Notes: generated from the sequence alone by a model not told the origin. 64,000 nt of DNA from an uncultured Erythrobacter sp. (GCA_947488085.1 CANKYI010000001.1:2551928-2615927); one strand, 5' to 3'. Numbered from the stretch's first letter, positions 15,205-23,555 are shown. Translations and numbers: made by a program.

Positions 15205-16494
15205 ATGGACGGCGTCGGTGTCATCGATCGGTTTCTCGAGGTCTTCACGACCTATATCGACAGCGGGTTCGGCCTCCTCGGCGGCGACGTAGCCTTCCTC
15301 GCAACCACGCTCATCGTCATCGACGTCACGCTGGCCGCGCTCTTTTGGGCCTGGGGCGCAGATGACGACATCATCGGGCGGCTGGTCAAGAAGACACTCT
15401 TCGTCGGCATCTTCGCCTACATCATCAGCAACTGGAACACGCTCGCCCGCATCGTCTTCGAGAGCTTCGCGGGGCTGGGTCTCGTCGCCACCGGCGGCGC
15501 GATCGGCGCGGGCGAACTTTTGCAACCCGGACGCATCGCCGCCGTCGGGCTGGAAGCCGGGCAGCCGATCCTCGCATCCATCGCCGACCTGATGGGTTTC
15601 GTCTCCTTCTTCGAGAACTTCATCCAGATCTCGATCCTGCTCTTCGCCTGGATCGTGGTCCTGCTCTCCTTCTTCATCCTCGCGATCCAGCTCTTCGTCA
15701 CGCTGATCGAGTTCAAACTGGCAACCCTGGCTGGCTTCATCCTGGTGCCCTTCGGCCTCTTCAACAAGACCGCCTTCATGGCCGAACGCGTGCTGGGTCT
15801 CGTGATCTCGTCGGGCGTCAAGGTGCTCGTGCTGGCCGTCATCGTCGGCATCGGCTCGACGATCTTCGGCGAGTTCACCGCCGGGTTCACAGGTGAGCCG
15901 ACCATCGAGGATGCGATGGCCGTCGTGCTCGCGGCGCTCTCGCTGCTCGCGCTCGGCATCTTCGGCCCCGGTATCGCCAACGGCATCGTGTCGGGCGGCC
16001 CGCAGCTCGGTGCAGGTGCAGCGGTCGGAGCCGGCCTCGCGGCAGGCGGCGTAGTCGCAGGCGGCCTCGCGGGCGCGAAGATAGCCGGGGCTACCGGTGG
16101 AGCCGCTCTACGAGGTGGGTCCGCCGTCGCTGGAGGCGCTTCTACAGCCTTCAAGATCGGCGCGGCCTCGGGCAGCTCCACGACCGGCAAAGCCGCGAGT
16201 GGTATGGCCGCCGTGGGCCAGGCGGGAGTCAATACCGCCATCAGCCCTCTCAAGCGCGCGGTCGGCGACAGCTACCGCTCCGGCTCGCGCGCCGCCTTCG
16301 AGGCTACGGGCGGAAAGTTCAGCAATTCGCCATCGTCCATGCCGACGCCTGCAAATGACAGTCCGCCCGCCTGGGCGCGCCGCATGAAGCGCCAACAGAG
16401 CCTGCAACACGGCACCGCCGTCGCCGCGCACGCCATTCGCTCCGGCGATGGCGGCGGCGCGGGCACGGCCATCAGCCTTTCGGAGAGATCATGA
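15205..16494 (+). CDS. trbL: TrbL, VirB6-type inner-membrane channel protein
   Basis: A 429-residue polytopic membrane protein, with about six hydrophobic segments between residues 15 and 270. The conserved beginning is MDGVGVIDRFLEVFTTYIDSG, read here in two parts around the turn. The tail from about 260 is rich in Gly, Ala and Ser, then becomes polar, as is typical for TrbL. It forms part of the channel for DNA passage across the inner membrane. Overlaps trbF by 4 bp. Confidence 0.93.
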   Translation: MDGVGVIDRFLEVFTTYIDSGFGLLGGDVAFLATTLIVIDVTLAALFWAWGADDDIIGRLVKKTLFVGIFAYIISNWNTLARIVFESFAGLGLVATGGAIGAGELLQPGRIAAVGLEAGQPILASIADLMGFVSFFENFIQISILLFAWIVVLLSFFILAIQLFVTLIEFKLATLAGFILVPFGLFNKTAFMAERVLGLVISSGVKVLVLAVIVGIGSTIFGEFTAGFTGEPTIEDAMAVVLAALSLLALGIFGPGIANGIVSGGPQLGAGAAVGAGLAAGGVVAGGLAGAKIAGATGGAALRGGSAVAGGASTAFKIGAASGSSTTGKAASGMAAVGQAGVNTAISPLKRAVGDSYRSGSRAAFEATGGKFSNSPSSMPTPANDSPPAWARRMKRQQSLQHGTAVAAHAIRSGDGGGAGTAISLSERS

Positions 16495-17177
16495 GATTCA
16501 AGCGACCCAGTGTGCGATATACCAAGACCCCAGAGCCCGTGACGCCTTACCAGAAAGCCGCCCAGATCTGGGACGAACGGATGGGTTCGGCCCGCGTTCA
16601 GGCCCGCAACTGGCGGCTCATGGCCATCGGCTGCCTCGCCACGACAGCGACCTTCGGCCTCGCGCTGGTCTGGCAATCCACCCAGGGCACGATCGTTCCT
16701 TACGTGGTCGAGGTCGACCGGCTCGGCGCGGCTCAGGCCGTCGCCCCGGCGACCGCCAACTATCGCCCCACTGATCCGCAGATCGCCTTCCACCTCGCGC
16801 GCTTCATCGAGAATGTCCGCCAAGTTCCCGCCGATCCGATCGTGCTCCGGCAGAACTGGCTCAGGGCCTACGACTTCACCACCGATCGCGGGTCCGTGGC
16901 GCTCAACGACTTCGCCCGCGAAAACGACCCCTTCGCCCGGGTCGGTGAGATCCAAGTCACCGCCGAAATCTCCAGCGTTATCCGAGCCTCTGATTCCAGC
17001 TTCCGCGTCGCATGGAACGAACGCCGCTACGTGAACGGCCAGCTCGCGAGGACCGAGCGCTGGACCGGTATTCTCAGCGTCGTCGTCCAGCCGCCCCGCG
17101 ATGCCGACCGCCTCCGCAAGAACCCCCTCGGCGTCTTCGTCCACGCCATCAACTGGTCAAGGGAGAACGCCCAATGA
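16491..17177 (+). CDS. trbF: TrbF, VirB8-type assembly protein
   Basis: A 228-residue bitopic protein: a short cytoplasmic end with the usual T-P-Y-Q-K-A-A-Q-I-W-D-E-R pattern, a membrane helix at about 40-57, and a periplasmic NTF2-like VirB8 domain (about 70-225). That domain shows V-P-Y-V-V-E-V-D-R-L-G and a C-terminal N-P-L-G-V-F-V. It is a nucleation factor for the channel. Overlaps the neighbouring genes by 4 bp at both ends. Confidence 0.93.
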   Translation: MRFKRPSVRYTKTPEPVTPYQKAAQIWDERMGSARVQARNWRLMAIGCLATTATFGLALVWQSTQGTIVPYVVEVDRLGAAQAVAPATANYRPTDPQIAFHLARFIENVRQVPADPIVLRQNWLRAYDFTTDRGSVALNDFARENDPFARVGEIQVTAEISSVIRASDSSFRVAWNERRYVNGQLARTERWTGILSVVVQPPRDADRLRKNPLGVFVHAINWSRENAQ

Positions 17178-18214
17178 CAAACTTCGTTTGTTCGACACGC
17201 TTAATCGCAACCGTCGGATGCGCAGCGATCCTGAGTGGCTGCGCCACCTTCAGACCGCCCGAGATAACCTACGATGATCCGGTCGCGGCGACGCTGGTCG
17301 CGGAACCTGCGCGGCCAGTGCGAATCGTCGAGACACCCGAACCCCTACCGCTGCCCGGCCAGCTCATGCGGGTCGATGCCGATGATCGTCCCGCAGAAGC
17401 GGCGGAACCGACCGAGCGTGTGAGCAACGCCAACGCCGCCGCCCGGATCGAACCAGTCCGCGACGGCTTCATCAACGCCGTCCAACTCTACCCCTACAGC
17501 TCGGGTGCGCTTTATCAGGTCTACACCTCTCCGGGCCAGGTCACCGACATCGCGCTTCAACCGGGCGAAAGCCTCGTCGGGTCCGGCCCAATCGCGGCGG
17601 GCGACACCGCGCGTTGGATCATCGGCGATACCGAGAGCGGGTCCGGCGATAGCCGCCGCATCCATGTGCTGGTCAAGCCGACCCGGCCCGATCTCGTGAC
17701 CAACCTCGTCATCAACACCGACCGGCGGACCTACCATCTCGAACTACGCGCGACGCCGCAGGCCTATATGGCTTCCGTCTCGTGGCAATACCCCGAAGAC
17801 GAGTTGATCGCCTTGCGTCGCCAAAACGATCGCGCGGAAGCGAGCCTCCCGATCGGTCACAACGTCGATCTCGACGACCTAAATTTCCGCTACCGGATCA
17901 CCGGCGACCGCGCGCCCTGGCGGCCGCGCCGCGCCTTCGATGACGGGCGACAGGTCTTCATCGAGTTCCCGCGCGGGATCGGCAAGGGCGAGATGCCGCC
18001 GCTCTTCGTGATCGGACCGGAAGGGGACGGACAGCTCGTTAACTACCGCATCCGGCGCAACTACATGATCATCGATCGGCTCTTCGCCGCCGCCGAGCTG
18101 CGGCTCGGTGACCGCCAGCGCGTGATCCGGATCGTCCGGACCGATGGGGTGCAGCGTAGCGCGCAGCGGGAAGAGCGGGCGGTGTCCGCGTGGCGTCCCG
18201 ATGAGGACCGCTAA
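17174..18214 (+). CDS. trbG: TrbG, VirB9-type outer-membrane complex protein
   Basis: A 346-residue lipoprotein-like VirB9 homologue with a signal peptide and lipobox L-S-G-C (Cys about 23). A proline/acid-rich linker (about 30-90) is followed by the VirB9/CagX domain: ..YPYSSGALYQVYTSPGQVTDIALQPGE, read around the Gly turn, and the C-terminal ..APWRPRRAFDDGRQVFIEFP, as in homologues. The start ATG 17174 overlaps the trbF stop. It forms the core complex with TrbI. Confidence 0.93.
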   Translation: MTNFVCSTRLIATVGCAAILSGCATFRPPEITYDDPVAATLVAEPARPVRIVETPEPLPLPGQLMRVDADDRPAEAAEPTERVSNANAAARIEPVRDGFINAVQLYPYSSGALYQVYTSPGQVTDIALQPGESLVGSGPIAAGDTARWIIGDTESGSGDSRRIHVLVKPTRPDLVTNLVINTDRRTYHLELRATPQAYMASVSWQYPEDELIALRRQNDRAEASLPIGHNVDLDDLNFRYRITGDRAPWRPRRAFDDGRQVFIEFPRGIGKGEMPPLFVIGPEGDGQLVNYRIRRNYMIIDRLFAAAELRLGDRQRVIRIVRTDGVQRSAQREERAVSAWRPDEDR

Positions 18215-18217
18215 GCC

Positions 18218-19441
18218 ATGACCGGAACCGAAGACCAGCAACAAGACAACCGCCCCGAAGAGCCGCCACGCACCGAACAGGACATCGCCAAGGAACTGCG
18301 CTTGCGGCCCGATCCGCCACGGGTCATGCGGCTCTCGCGCAAGGCGATCACGGTTTTCGCCGTCGCGGGCGGGCTCGGCATCGGCGCGATCCTGATCGTC
18401 GCCTTGCAAGGGTCCGATTCAGGCGATGGGCCTTCAGAACTCTTCTCGACCGAGCGAGTCCAGGAGGCCGAGGGTCTTTTGGGTCTACCGCGCGACTACG
18501 CGTCGGTCCCGCAGCTCGGACCACCACTTCCTGGAGAACTGGGGCGTCCGGTCCTGTCCGCGCAGCGGCGGGGTGAGCCCGTGCCTGTCGTCCCCGCTAC
18601 CGGCCCCGCCGTCGATCCGGAAGCACAACTGCGCTTGCAGGAGGCAGAAGCGGCGCGGCTCGCGACGCTTTTTGCTGACGCAAGGTCGAGCGGCGCGGGT
18701 GCTGCGCGCCCACAGGCCGTAACCTCAACATCCCCGGCACCCGGGCTGCAAAGTCTGTTCCCAGCGTCTGCCGGGCAGACACCGCAACCGGGCACGACGG
18801 AACGACGGGAAGCCTTCTTGGACCGCGAGGTCGATCGACGGACCACCGCCGCAGACCGCCTGCAAAGCCCGGCGAGCCCCTACGTTTTGCAAGCTGGATC
18901 GGTTATCGAAGCCGCGCTGCTGACCGGGCTACGTTCCGATCTTCCGGGACAGATCATGGCGCAGGTGACCGCGAACGTCTATGATAGCCCCACCGGGCAG
19001 TTCCTGCTGATCCCGCAGGGTGCGCGCCTCCTCGGCGAGTACGATAGCCGCGTCGAGACCGGCCAGCGTCGTTTGTTGCTCGCATGGACCCGGCTCATCT
19101 TGCCCGGTGGACGCTCGATCGTTCTCGAACGCCAGCCTGGAACCGATCAGGCCGGATATGCCGGGCTCGAAGACGGTGTCGACAATCACTGGGGTCAGCT
19201 GTTCCGCGCCGCGGGTCTGGCGACCATCCTCAATATCGGTCTCGAAACCGGCGAGGATGGTGGCGACGAGATCGCCGAAGCGATCCGCGATGGCACCCAG
19301 GACACGATCGGGCGCGCGTGCGAAGCCGTCGTCCAGCGCCAGCTTCAGATTCCTCCGACACTGACGATCCGACCAGGATTTCCCGTGCGGGTGATGGTCA
19401 CGCGCGATCTGATCCTCGAACCCCATGGAGATGCTCGATGA
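18218..19441 (+). CDS. trbI: TrbI, VirB10-type core complex protein
   Basis: A 407-residue protein spanning the envelope. It has a cytoplasmic start, a membrane helix at about 37-58 (A-I-T-V-F-A-V-A-G-G-L-G-I-G-A), and a long Pro/Ala-rich periplasmic linker. The TrbI domain from about 220 shows L-Q-A-G-S-V-I-E-A-A-L-L-T-G, F-L-L-I-P-Q-G-A-R-L-L-G-E-Y and, at the end, V-M-V-T-R-D-L-I-L. Spaced 3 bp from trbG and overlapping the DUF2274 gene by 4 bp. Confidence 0.94.
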   Translation: MTGTEDQQQDNRPEEPPRTEQDIAKELRLRPDPPRVMRLSRKAITVFAVAGGLGIGAILIVALQGSDSGDGPSELFSTERVQEAEGLLGLPRDYASVPQLGPPLPGELGRPVLSAQRRGEPVPVVPATGPAVDPEAQLRLQEAEAARLATLFADARSSGAGAARPQAVTSTSPAPGLQSLFPASAGQTPQPGTTERREAFLDREVDRRTTAADRLQSPASPYVLQAGSVIEAALLTGLRSDLPGQIMAQVTANVYDSPTGQFLLIPQGARLLGEYDSRVETGQRRLLLAWTRLILPGGRSIVLERQPGTDQAGYAGLEDGVDNHWGQLFRAAGLATILNIGLETGEDGGDEIAEAIRDGTQDTIGRACEAVVQRQLQIPPTLTIRPGFPVRVMVTRDLILEPHGDAR

Positions 19442-19683
19442 GCAAGTTGAAACTGGGCGACATCCGCGATGACAAGCCGGTCAAGTTGACCATAGAACTA
19501 CCGGCGCAGGTGCATCGCGATTTGACGGCCTACGCGGAAATCCTCGGCACTGAGAACGGGCAGGAGCTGGAACCGGCCAAACTGATCGCGCCGATGCTGG
19601 AGCGGTTCATGAAGACCGATCGGGGCTTTGCAAAGCTCAGGAAAGAGCGCCGTTCCGCTTCGCCTCAATCCGCGCCAAGCTGA
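19438..19683 (+). CDS. DUF2274 protein at the end of the trb operon
   Basis: An 81-residue protein with the DUF2274 pattern: K-L-G-D-I-x-D-D-K-P-V-K-L-T-I-E-L-P-A-x-V-H-R-D-L-T-A-Y-A, then ..PAKLIAPMLERFMKTDRGF. The beginning resembles a ribbon-helix-helix strand and helix. It is commonly the last gene after trbI; the function is unknown. Its final 47 bp overlap the end of a converging LysR gene, so the two genes share a 3' boundary. Confidence 0.9.
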   Translation: MSKLKLGDIRDDKPVKLTIELPAQVHRDLTAYAEILGTENGQELEPAKLIAPMLERFMKTDRGFAKLRKERRSASPQSAPS

Positions 19684-20554
19684 TAAAACGGCGCAGAGCG
19701 GGATTGTCGTTTTCGGGACGCCAAGTCACCGAAAAAGGAACGGTTTCGTCATCTGCACCTACAGGGACGAATGTCACATTTGGATAGGTGACGCCACGCC
19801 AATGATCAGCAACCAGACTTACTCCAAACCCAAGCCCGACCAAGTTCATGATACCCTCGCGACCAAGTCTTAACCGCCGTACAAAAACAGATTCGCCGAG
19901 ATCGGCGGCATTTCTAATAATGTAGTCGTGTATCTCAGGACCTGGCTCGTGTGCGCTGACGATGAAAGGCGCATACCGAGCATCTTCCCAGGCTATGCTA
20001 TTTCGATCAGCAAACGGATGATCGTCCGAGACAGCGAGATAAATTCGTTCCCTATGGAGGAGGATTCCGTCGCCAAGCTCCAGCTTAGGATGGCCCGCAG
20101 CGATAACAGTATCGATCTCACGATGATTTAGAAGCGTGAATAGCTCGGTCCTATCGAGTTCCTCAATCGAAACTTCGATGCCGGGACACGTGTCAAAGAA
20201 CGCAATGAAAAGGTTTCTGAGGACGCCGTGGGAAAGCGATGCAATCAATCCAACTCGCAGATGTCCATTATCTGCTGCTCCGTGCTTGCGGGCATCGCTT
20301 ACCGCGAGATCGCAGCTCTTTAGTATCATCTGTGCACTCGCCGCGAACCGCTTGCCTCCCGCCGTCAGCCGCACGCCTGTCGTGTTGCGTTCGAAGAGAG
20401 ATAGCCCCATGGCATCTTCTAGCTTGCGAATTCGTCTCGACAATGCCGGCTGGCCCACCCGAAGTCTCGTGGCAGCTTTTCGAAAACTACCAGTCTCTGC
20501 GACGACAACGGTGGCTTTCAGGTCTTGAAAGCGAATTTGATCAAAAAAGTTCAT
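19637..20554 (-). CDS. LysR-family regulator at the end of the transfer operon
   Basis: A 305-residue LysR protein. The HTH is at about 8-65 (F-Q-D-L-K-A-T-V-V-V-A-E-T-G-S-F-R-K-A-A, then Q-P-A-L-S-R-R-I-R-K-L-E). A substrate-binding domain runs from about 95 to 300. The ligand cannot be read from sequence. It lies downstream of three NTF2-like genes on the same strand (88-bp gap), so it may belong to that cargo group. It converges on the trb operon, overlapping DUF2274 by 47 bp, and its GC content is clearly below that of the trb genes. Confidence 0.9.
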   Translation of the reverse strand: MNFFDQIRFQDLKATVVVAETGSFRKAATRLRVGQPALSRRIRKLEDAMGLSLFERNTTGVRLTAGGKRFAASAQMILKSCDLAVSDARKHGAADNGHLRVGLIASLSHGVLRNLFIAFFDTCPGIEVSIEELDRTELFTLLNHREIDTVIAAGHPKLELGDGILLHRERIYLAVSDDHPFADRNSIAWEDARYAPFIVSAHEPGPEIHDYIIRNAADLGESVFVRRLRLGREGIMNLVGLGFGVSLVADHWRGVTYPNVTFVPVGADDETVPFSVTWRPENDNPALRRFISLARIEAKRNGALS

Positions 20555-20642
20555 TCTCCGCTCTCGTTAGTCGTTCGACCGATTATACCCATTCGTCTCA
20601 AAGTGTTCTGTGGTTATGGGTCACTCTCCAGGTACCGTGGGA

Positions 20643-21029
20643 TCAAGTGAGGCTTGGAGGTCCGTTGGGACAATCGATCAGATAGCCCCAGCCGCCGTTT
20701 TCCAGTTTTTTGGCAACTTCTGTGGACTGCCCTTCGGCCATGACTGTGCCGTCAGGGGCAATGACGCTCCAATTCGCTCGCAGCATGGCAATGTCACCAA
20801 CGATGACTTCGCTGAAGACCTCGCTTTTGATCTGAGGTCGCAGTTCCAAAAAGCCCTCAAACGCTGCACGTGCCCCTGCGATGCCTTGGCTGGGTGGCTG
20901 ATCCGGTGGAAAGAAGATTTGGCAATCCGGGTGGAACATCGACGTGATGCCTTTCAGGTCCCCTTCTTGCAGATATGCGCTGACACAAGCAGCAATTTCC
21001 CGGGGTTGATGGGCAATGCGTTGTATCAT
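20643..21029 (-). CDS. NTF2-like (SnoaL/DUF4440-type) protein 1
   Basis: A 128-residue single-domain alpha+beta barrel protein. The pattern is typical for the superfamily: an N-terminal helix (A-A-C-V-S-A-Y-L-Q-E-G-D-L), then F-H-P-D-C-Q-I-F-F-P-P, then a beta-rich second half ending G-W-G-Y-L-I-D-C. Members include enzymes and small-molecule binding proteins acting on polyketides, steroids or aromatics; no substrate can be named. Third of three NTF2-like genes in a row on this strand. Confidence 0.75.
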   Translation of the reverse strand: MIQRIAHQPREIAACVSAYLQEGDLKGITSMFHPDCQIFFPPDQPPSQGIAGARAAFEGFLELRPQIKSEVFSEVIVGDIAMLRANWSVIAPDGTVMAEGQSTEVAKKLENGGWGYLIDCPNGPPSLT

Positions 21030-21072
21030 TGGGCTTTCCTTTTGTTGAGCTGCGATTGGCGACTTGCGAAGG

Positions 21073-21507
21073 TCAGAAGTCGAACGATCCTGCGTCGCGA
21101 ACGGCGTCGGGCAGCCATGTTTCCTGAAGGTGGAGCCAGCGCAGCGGGTCAGCCAGTTCCATCAAAACTGTTGTCACGCGCGCATTGTTCGCGGATGCCG
21201 AGAGAGCCGCGCCCCGCTGCCATTCCGTGTAGGTCGCGAGCACCAGGTTGTCTCGTTCGTACCGTACATCCACATCGCGGATCGCGATACGAAACTCCGG
21301 GTTGGAGCCATAGCCTCGGTCGAAACCGGCCTTTAGCATATCGGCGGTCATCATCTGGCCTTCCGGCGGGATGAACATCAGGTCCTTGTGCATCCGTGAA
21401 AGGAATTTCGGCTCCAACTCGTCGCGGTTCACGGTGCCGTTGAACCAGGCGGTGAAAAAGTCGTGCAGGTCCACGATTTCCCTTGTGACGATTTCCAACG
21501 TGGTCAT
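21073..21507 (-). CDS. NTF2-like protein 2
   Basis: A 144-residue protein. The N-terminal helix (T-R-E-I-V-D-L-H-D-F-F-T-A-W-F-N-G-T-V) is followed by F-L-S-R-M-H-K-D-L-M-F-I-P-P-E-G and a strand-rich half ending ..LRWLHLQETWLP. This matches a DUF4440-type NTF2 fold. The start ATG 21507 is chosen because the longer frame runs into the preceding gene and begins with low-quality sequence. Lies 65 bp after the next NTF2-like gene. Confidence 0.72.
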   Translation of the reverse strand: MTTLEIVTREIVDLHDFFTAWFNGTVNRDELEPKFLSRMHKDLMFIPPEGQMMTADMLKAGFDRGYGSNPEFRIAIRDVDVRYERDNLVLATYTEWQRGAALSASANNARVTTVLMELADPLRWLHLQETWLPDAVRDAGSFDF

Positions 21508-21572
21508 GGGTGTTTTCCGGTCATTTTGCATGATGTGAATAGCCGCAGCGCGATCGGCGCGATCAGCCGGGC

Positions 21573-21959
21573 TTAGGCCGGGCCGTTGTTGTCCATGTCG
21601 AGGAACATCTTCCACGCGCCTGTCTCATCGCGTTTGTAGCCAAGCACCAACCGACCTTCGGGGCTCTTGACCTCGCCGGTATCGCGCATTTTCATTGTGC
21701 CGTAGAAACGACCGGACACGATGACGGTATCGCCATAATCCTGAAGCTCTTCGATATCGTATCCCGAGGTTATTTCAGCGGCTGCAATGCGCGGGTTGTA
21801 TTTGTCGCGGATCGCTTGCGTGCCAACTGTGACAGGCTGGCGTTCATTGATGGTCATGACATCCGGATGGCAGGATGCCACCATGCGCTCGATGTCTCCG
21901 CTGTCGAGGCCATTGTTCCATTCGTCAATTGCGGCTTGGATTTCGTCACGTACAGTCAT
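21573..21959 (-). CDS. NTF2-like protein 3
   Basis: A 128-residue protein with the DUF4440/SnoaL layout: R-D-E-I-Q-A-A-I-D-E-W-N-N-G-L-D-S-G-D-I-E, then C-H-P-D-V-M-T-I-N, then strands with ..DTVIVSGRFYGTMKMRDTG and a final G-A-W-K-M-F-L-D-M-D-N-N-G-P. The C-terminal W-K-x-x-x-D-x-x-N is a frequent ketosteroid isomerase-like ending. ATG 21959 is preferred over an upstream ATG that overlaps the neighbouring gene. Confidence 0.78.
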   Translation of the reverse strand: MTVRDEIQAAIDEWNNGLDSGDIERMVASCHPDVMTINERQPVTVGTQAIRDKYNPRIAAAEITSGYDIEELQDYGDTVIVSGRFYGTMKMRDTGEVKSPEGRLVLGYKRDETGAWKMFLDMDNNGPA

Positions 21960-21975
21960 TGTCTTACTCCGATGT

Positions 21976-22272
21976 TTAAGGTTGATGGGGTGCGAAGAAT
22001 TGGCCAACGATCATCTCTTCGATTTGTCCAAGGAAAGCCTGGGTCGCAGGACGTTTCGCGAACTCCGGTGTCACCCGTTTGGCGGTCTCGTGATCTGGAA
22101 ACGTGAAGATGTCTGCGTAGAGCGGTTGGCGAGATTGATCTGTCGTCACCAAGGTTTCCCATGATGTCACCCCATCAAGGGCGACAAAGTCTTTGCGGGC
22201 AACTTCGCGGATCGCATCGATTTGTGGGTCATCTTTCATCTTGAGAATGAAAATCTCGGTGATCGGGGTCAT
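21976..22272 (-). CDS. Small dimeric alpha/beta-barrel protein (ABM-like)
   Basis: A 98-residue protein with the ferredoxin-like ABM pattern: a first strand I-T-E-I-F-I-L-K-M-K, a helix (about 17-30), a strand ending with W-E-T-L-V, then ..YADIFTFPDHETAKR and a C-terminal helix with ..FLGQIEEMIVGQFF. Such proteins are monooxygenases, dehydratases or binding proteins of small aromatic or polyketide compounds. First gene of the NTF2 group, 16 bp before NTF2-like protein 3 and divergent from a LysR gene. Confidence 0.65.
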   Translation of the reverse strand: MTPITEIFILKMKDDPQIDAIREVARKDFVALDGVTSWETLVTTDQSRQPLYADIFTFPDHETAKRVTPEFAKRPATQAFLGQIEEMIVGQFFAPHQP

Positions 22273-22321
22273 CTCTTCGTCCTTGTTTTTGCGTCTTGTT
22301 GTGAATGTAGGCCAATGCTAT

Positions 22322-22350
22322 CGTTAGGATAATCCGCATTTATCCTAACG
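22322..22350. promoter_or_regulatory. Perfect 29-bp palindrome, probable LysR operator
   Basis: CGTTAGGATAA (22322-22332) and TTATCCTAACG (22340-22350) form an exact 11-bp inverted repeat around a 7-bp spacer. It lies in the 99-bp gap between the ABM-like gene and a divergent LysR gene. LysR proteins bind such dyads, often with a T-N11-A core, upstream of their divergent target. The right arm ends 21 bp before the lysR ATG, so autoregulation is likely. Confidence 0.75.
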
Positions 22351-22371
22351 CTGTGATCGGAATAACGAACA

Positions 22372-23274
22372 ATGAGCCGTAACAATTTTGGAGACATCCG
22401 AGTCTTTGTCGAAGTGGCGCGGCGAGGTGGTTTCCGCGCAGCGGCCGAGCATCTGCACCAAGCACCCGCGTCGGTAAGTGAAACCGTACAGAGGTTTGAA
22501 GACCGTCTTGGCGTACGGTTATTTGAGCGCTCCACTCGGTCTGTTGCGCTTACACCTATTGGCGAGCAGTTTTACGCCAAAAGCCTGTCGGCGGTTGTCG
22601 AGTTGGAAGAGGCTGTAAGTGATCTGGACGACCAGAAGGATGAAATCACCGGCACGTTGCGACTCACTGCGCCCTACAGCGCCGGCCCCTTCTTTCTAGA
22701 CGATTTGGTCGCACGATATGCTGCTGAATATCCAGCCGTTAATGTTGAGTTGATCTATGACGACAAAAAAATTGATCTTCTCACATCCGGAATAGACGCG
22801 GCCATCCGGTCGACCACATTACTAGGCCCGGACACCCACGCGGTCGCAGTCGGCCCCGAGCTTGCCATGACGATTGTTGCTTCGCACGACTATCTGAAAA
22901 GAAAGGGCTCCCTAGACCATCCTCGCGATATTCTTGATCACGACGCGATCTGCTATGCTTTTGGCATGGGCGGACAGCATGCCCCCTGGGGCTTTGATGG
23001 GCCGGAGGGTGCTTACACGATGCAACCGGAGCCGCGTATTGTGGCGAACGATATGCGGTCGCTTCTTCACTACGCTCAACAAGGGCTTGGGTTGGCCTAT
23101 GTCTACAGGGAGATCGCCTTACCGTATGTTGAAGAAAACAGCGTAGTCGAAGTGCTGTCCGATCACCTGTCCAAGCTACCGCGCTACTCGCTCAATTATC
23201 GCAGCAAACGAAACATGACTCGGCGTTTGAGGGCGTTCGTTGATATGGCGAAGTCGACGGCTGCTACGCATTAG
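22372..23274 (+). CDS. LysR-family regulator, divergent to the NTF2/ABM genes
   Basis: A 300-residue LysR regulator. The HTH is at about 5-65 (I-R-V-F-V-E-V-A-R-R-G-G-F-R-A-A-A, then A-S-V-S-E-T-V-Q-R-F-E). The effector domain (about 92-295) contains ..GTLRLTAPYSAGPFFLDDL, read in parts, as in the LysR subgroup that includes PgrR- and DmlR-like proteins. It probably controls the ABM/NTF2 genes through the 29-bp palindrome. It is the last gene before the tRNA boundary and has chromosome-like rather than trb-like composition. Confidence 0.9.
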   Translation: MSRNNFGDIRVFVEVARRGGFRAAAEHLHQAPASVSETVQRFEDRLGVRLFERSTRSVALTPIGEQFYAKSLSAVVELEEAVSDLDDQKDEITGTLRLTAPYSAGPFFLDDLVARYAAEYPAVNVELIYDDKKIDLLTSGIDAAIRSTTLLGPDTHAVAVGPELAMTIVASHDYLKRKGSLDHPRDILDHDAICYAFGMGGQHAPWGFDGPEGAYTMQPEPRIVANDMRSLLHYAQQGLGLAYVYREIALPYVEENSVVEVLSDHLSKLPRYSLNYRSKRNMTRRLRAFVDMAKSTAATH

Positions 23275-23463
23275 CCGACAATCATGCTTCTCGGCACTAC
23301 TCACGCCTTCTTGTCGAGATACTACGATTTCAAAGTGCCCGGCCTTGTCAAATCAGACAATTGAAGACCCTTATACTGGGCACCAACCAGCCCACGTAAG
23401 CAGCGCGTAAGCACGGGCCACGAAAGGACCAATTATTATAAGCCTTTGTTATTGAGAATAAAA
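23275..23463. other. Gene-free stretch at the presumed right end of the ICE
   Basis: No coding frame or ribosome binding site is visible in these 189 bp. The notable content is the pair of CGTAAGCA repeats at 23395-23413 and AT-rich DNA just before the tRNA 3' end. This composition suits an attachment-site arm. Confidence 0.5.
23395..23413 (+). repeat. Paired CGTAAGCA repeats, left of tRNA-Arg (arm-type site)
   Basis: CGTAAGCA occurs at 23395-23402 and again at 23406-23413, exactly 11 bp apart, in the same orientation. The same octamer pair, inverted, lies on the other side of the tRNA. Direct repeats one helix turn apart are typical arm-type sites for tyrosine integrases. Confidence 0.6.
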
Positions 23464-23540
23464 TGGCGCACCCGAGAGGATTCGAACCTCTGGCCTCCGC
23501 CTTCGGAGGGCGGCGCTCTATCCAGCTGAGCTACGGGTGC
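23464..23540 (-). tRNA. tRNA-Arg (anticodon CCG)
   Basis: Read on the minus strand, the gene starts GCACCCG and ends CGGGTGC-G-CCA, with the CCA encoded. The acceptor stem pairs fully. The D arm is GCTC..GAGC, the anticodon arm is CCGCC-CTCCGAA-GGCGG with anticodon CCG (reading CGG, Arg), and the T arm is CAGAGG-TTCGAAT-CCTCTC-like. It marks the border between ICE and chromosome. Integration at its 3' end (low-coordinate side) would leave the gene intact, the usual outcome for tRNA-targeting elements. Positions 23496-23540 are repeated at 23675-23719. Confidence 0.95.
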
Positions 23541-23555
23541 ATACCGTTCGCGAGA

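Larger units (their letters stand above)
1..23463. mobile_element. Integrative conjugative element, right-hand portion (left end outside window)
   Basis: The window opens inside a conjugative element. It carries an excision/transfer regulatory block (about 1.77-3.3 kb), an excisionase-like gene, relaxase and processing genes (3.5-7.5 kb), a coupling protein (7.5-9.5 kb), a complete Trb-type mating-pair operon (10.1-19.7 kb) and cargo (19.6-23.3 kb). The right boundary is placed at the tRNA-Arg gene at 23464-23540, because genes beyond it are typical chromosomal genes. No integrase, replication initiator or partition gene is visible, so the element is probably integrated and its integrase lies to the left. 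The exact att core is uncertain (see the tRNA and repeat entries). Confidence 0.8.
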
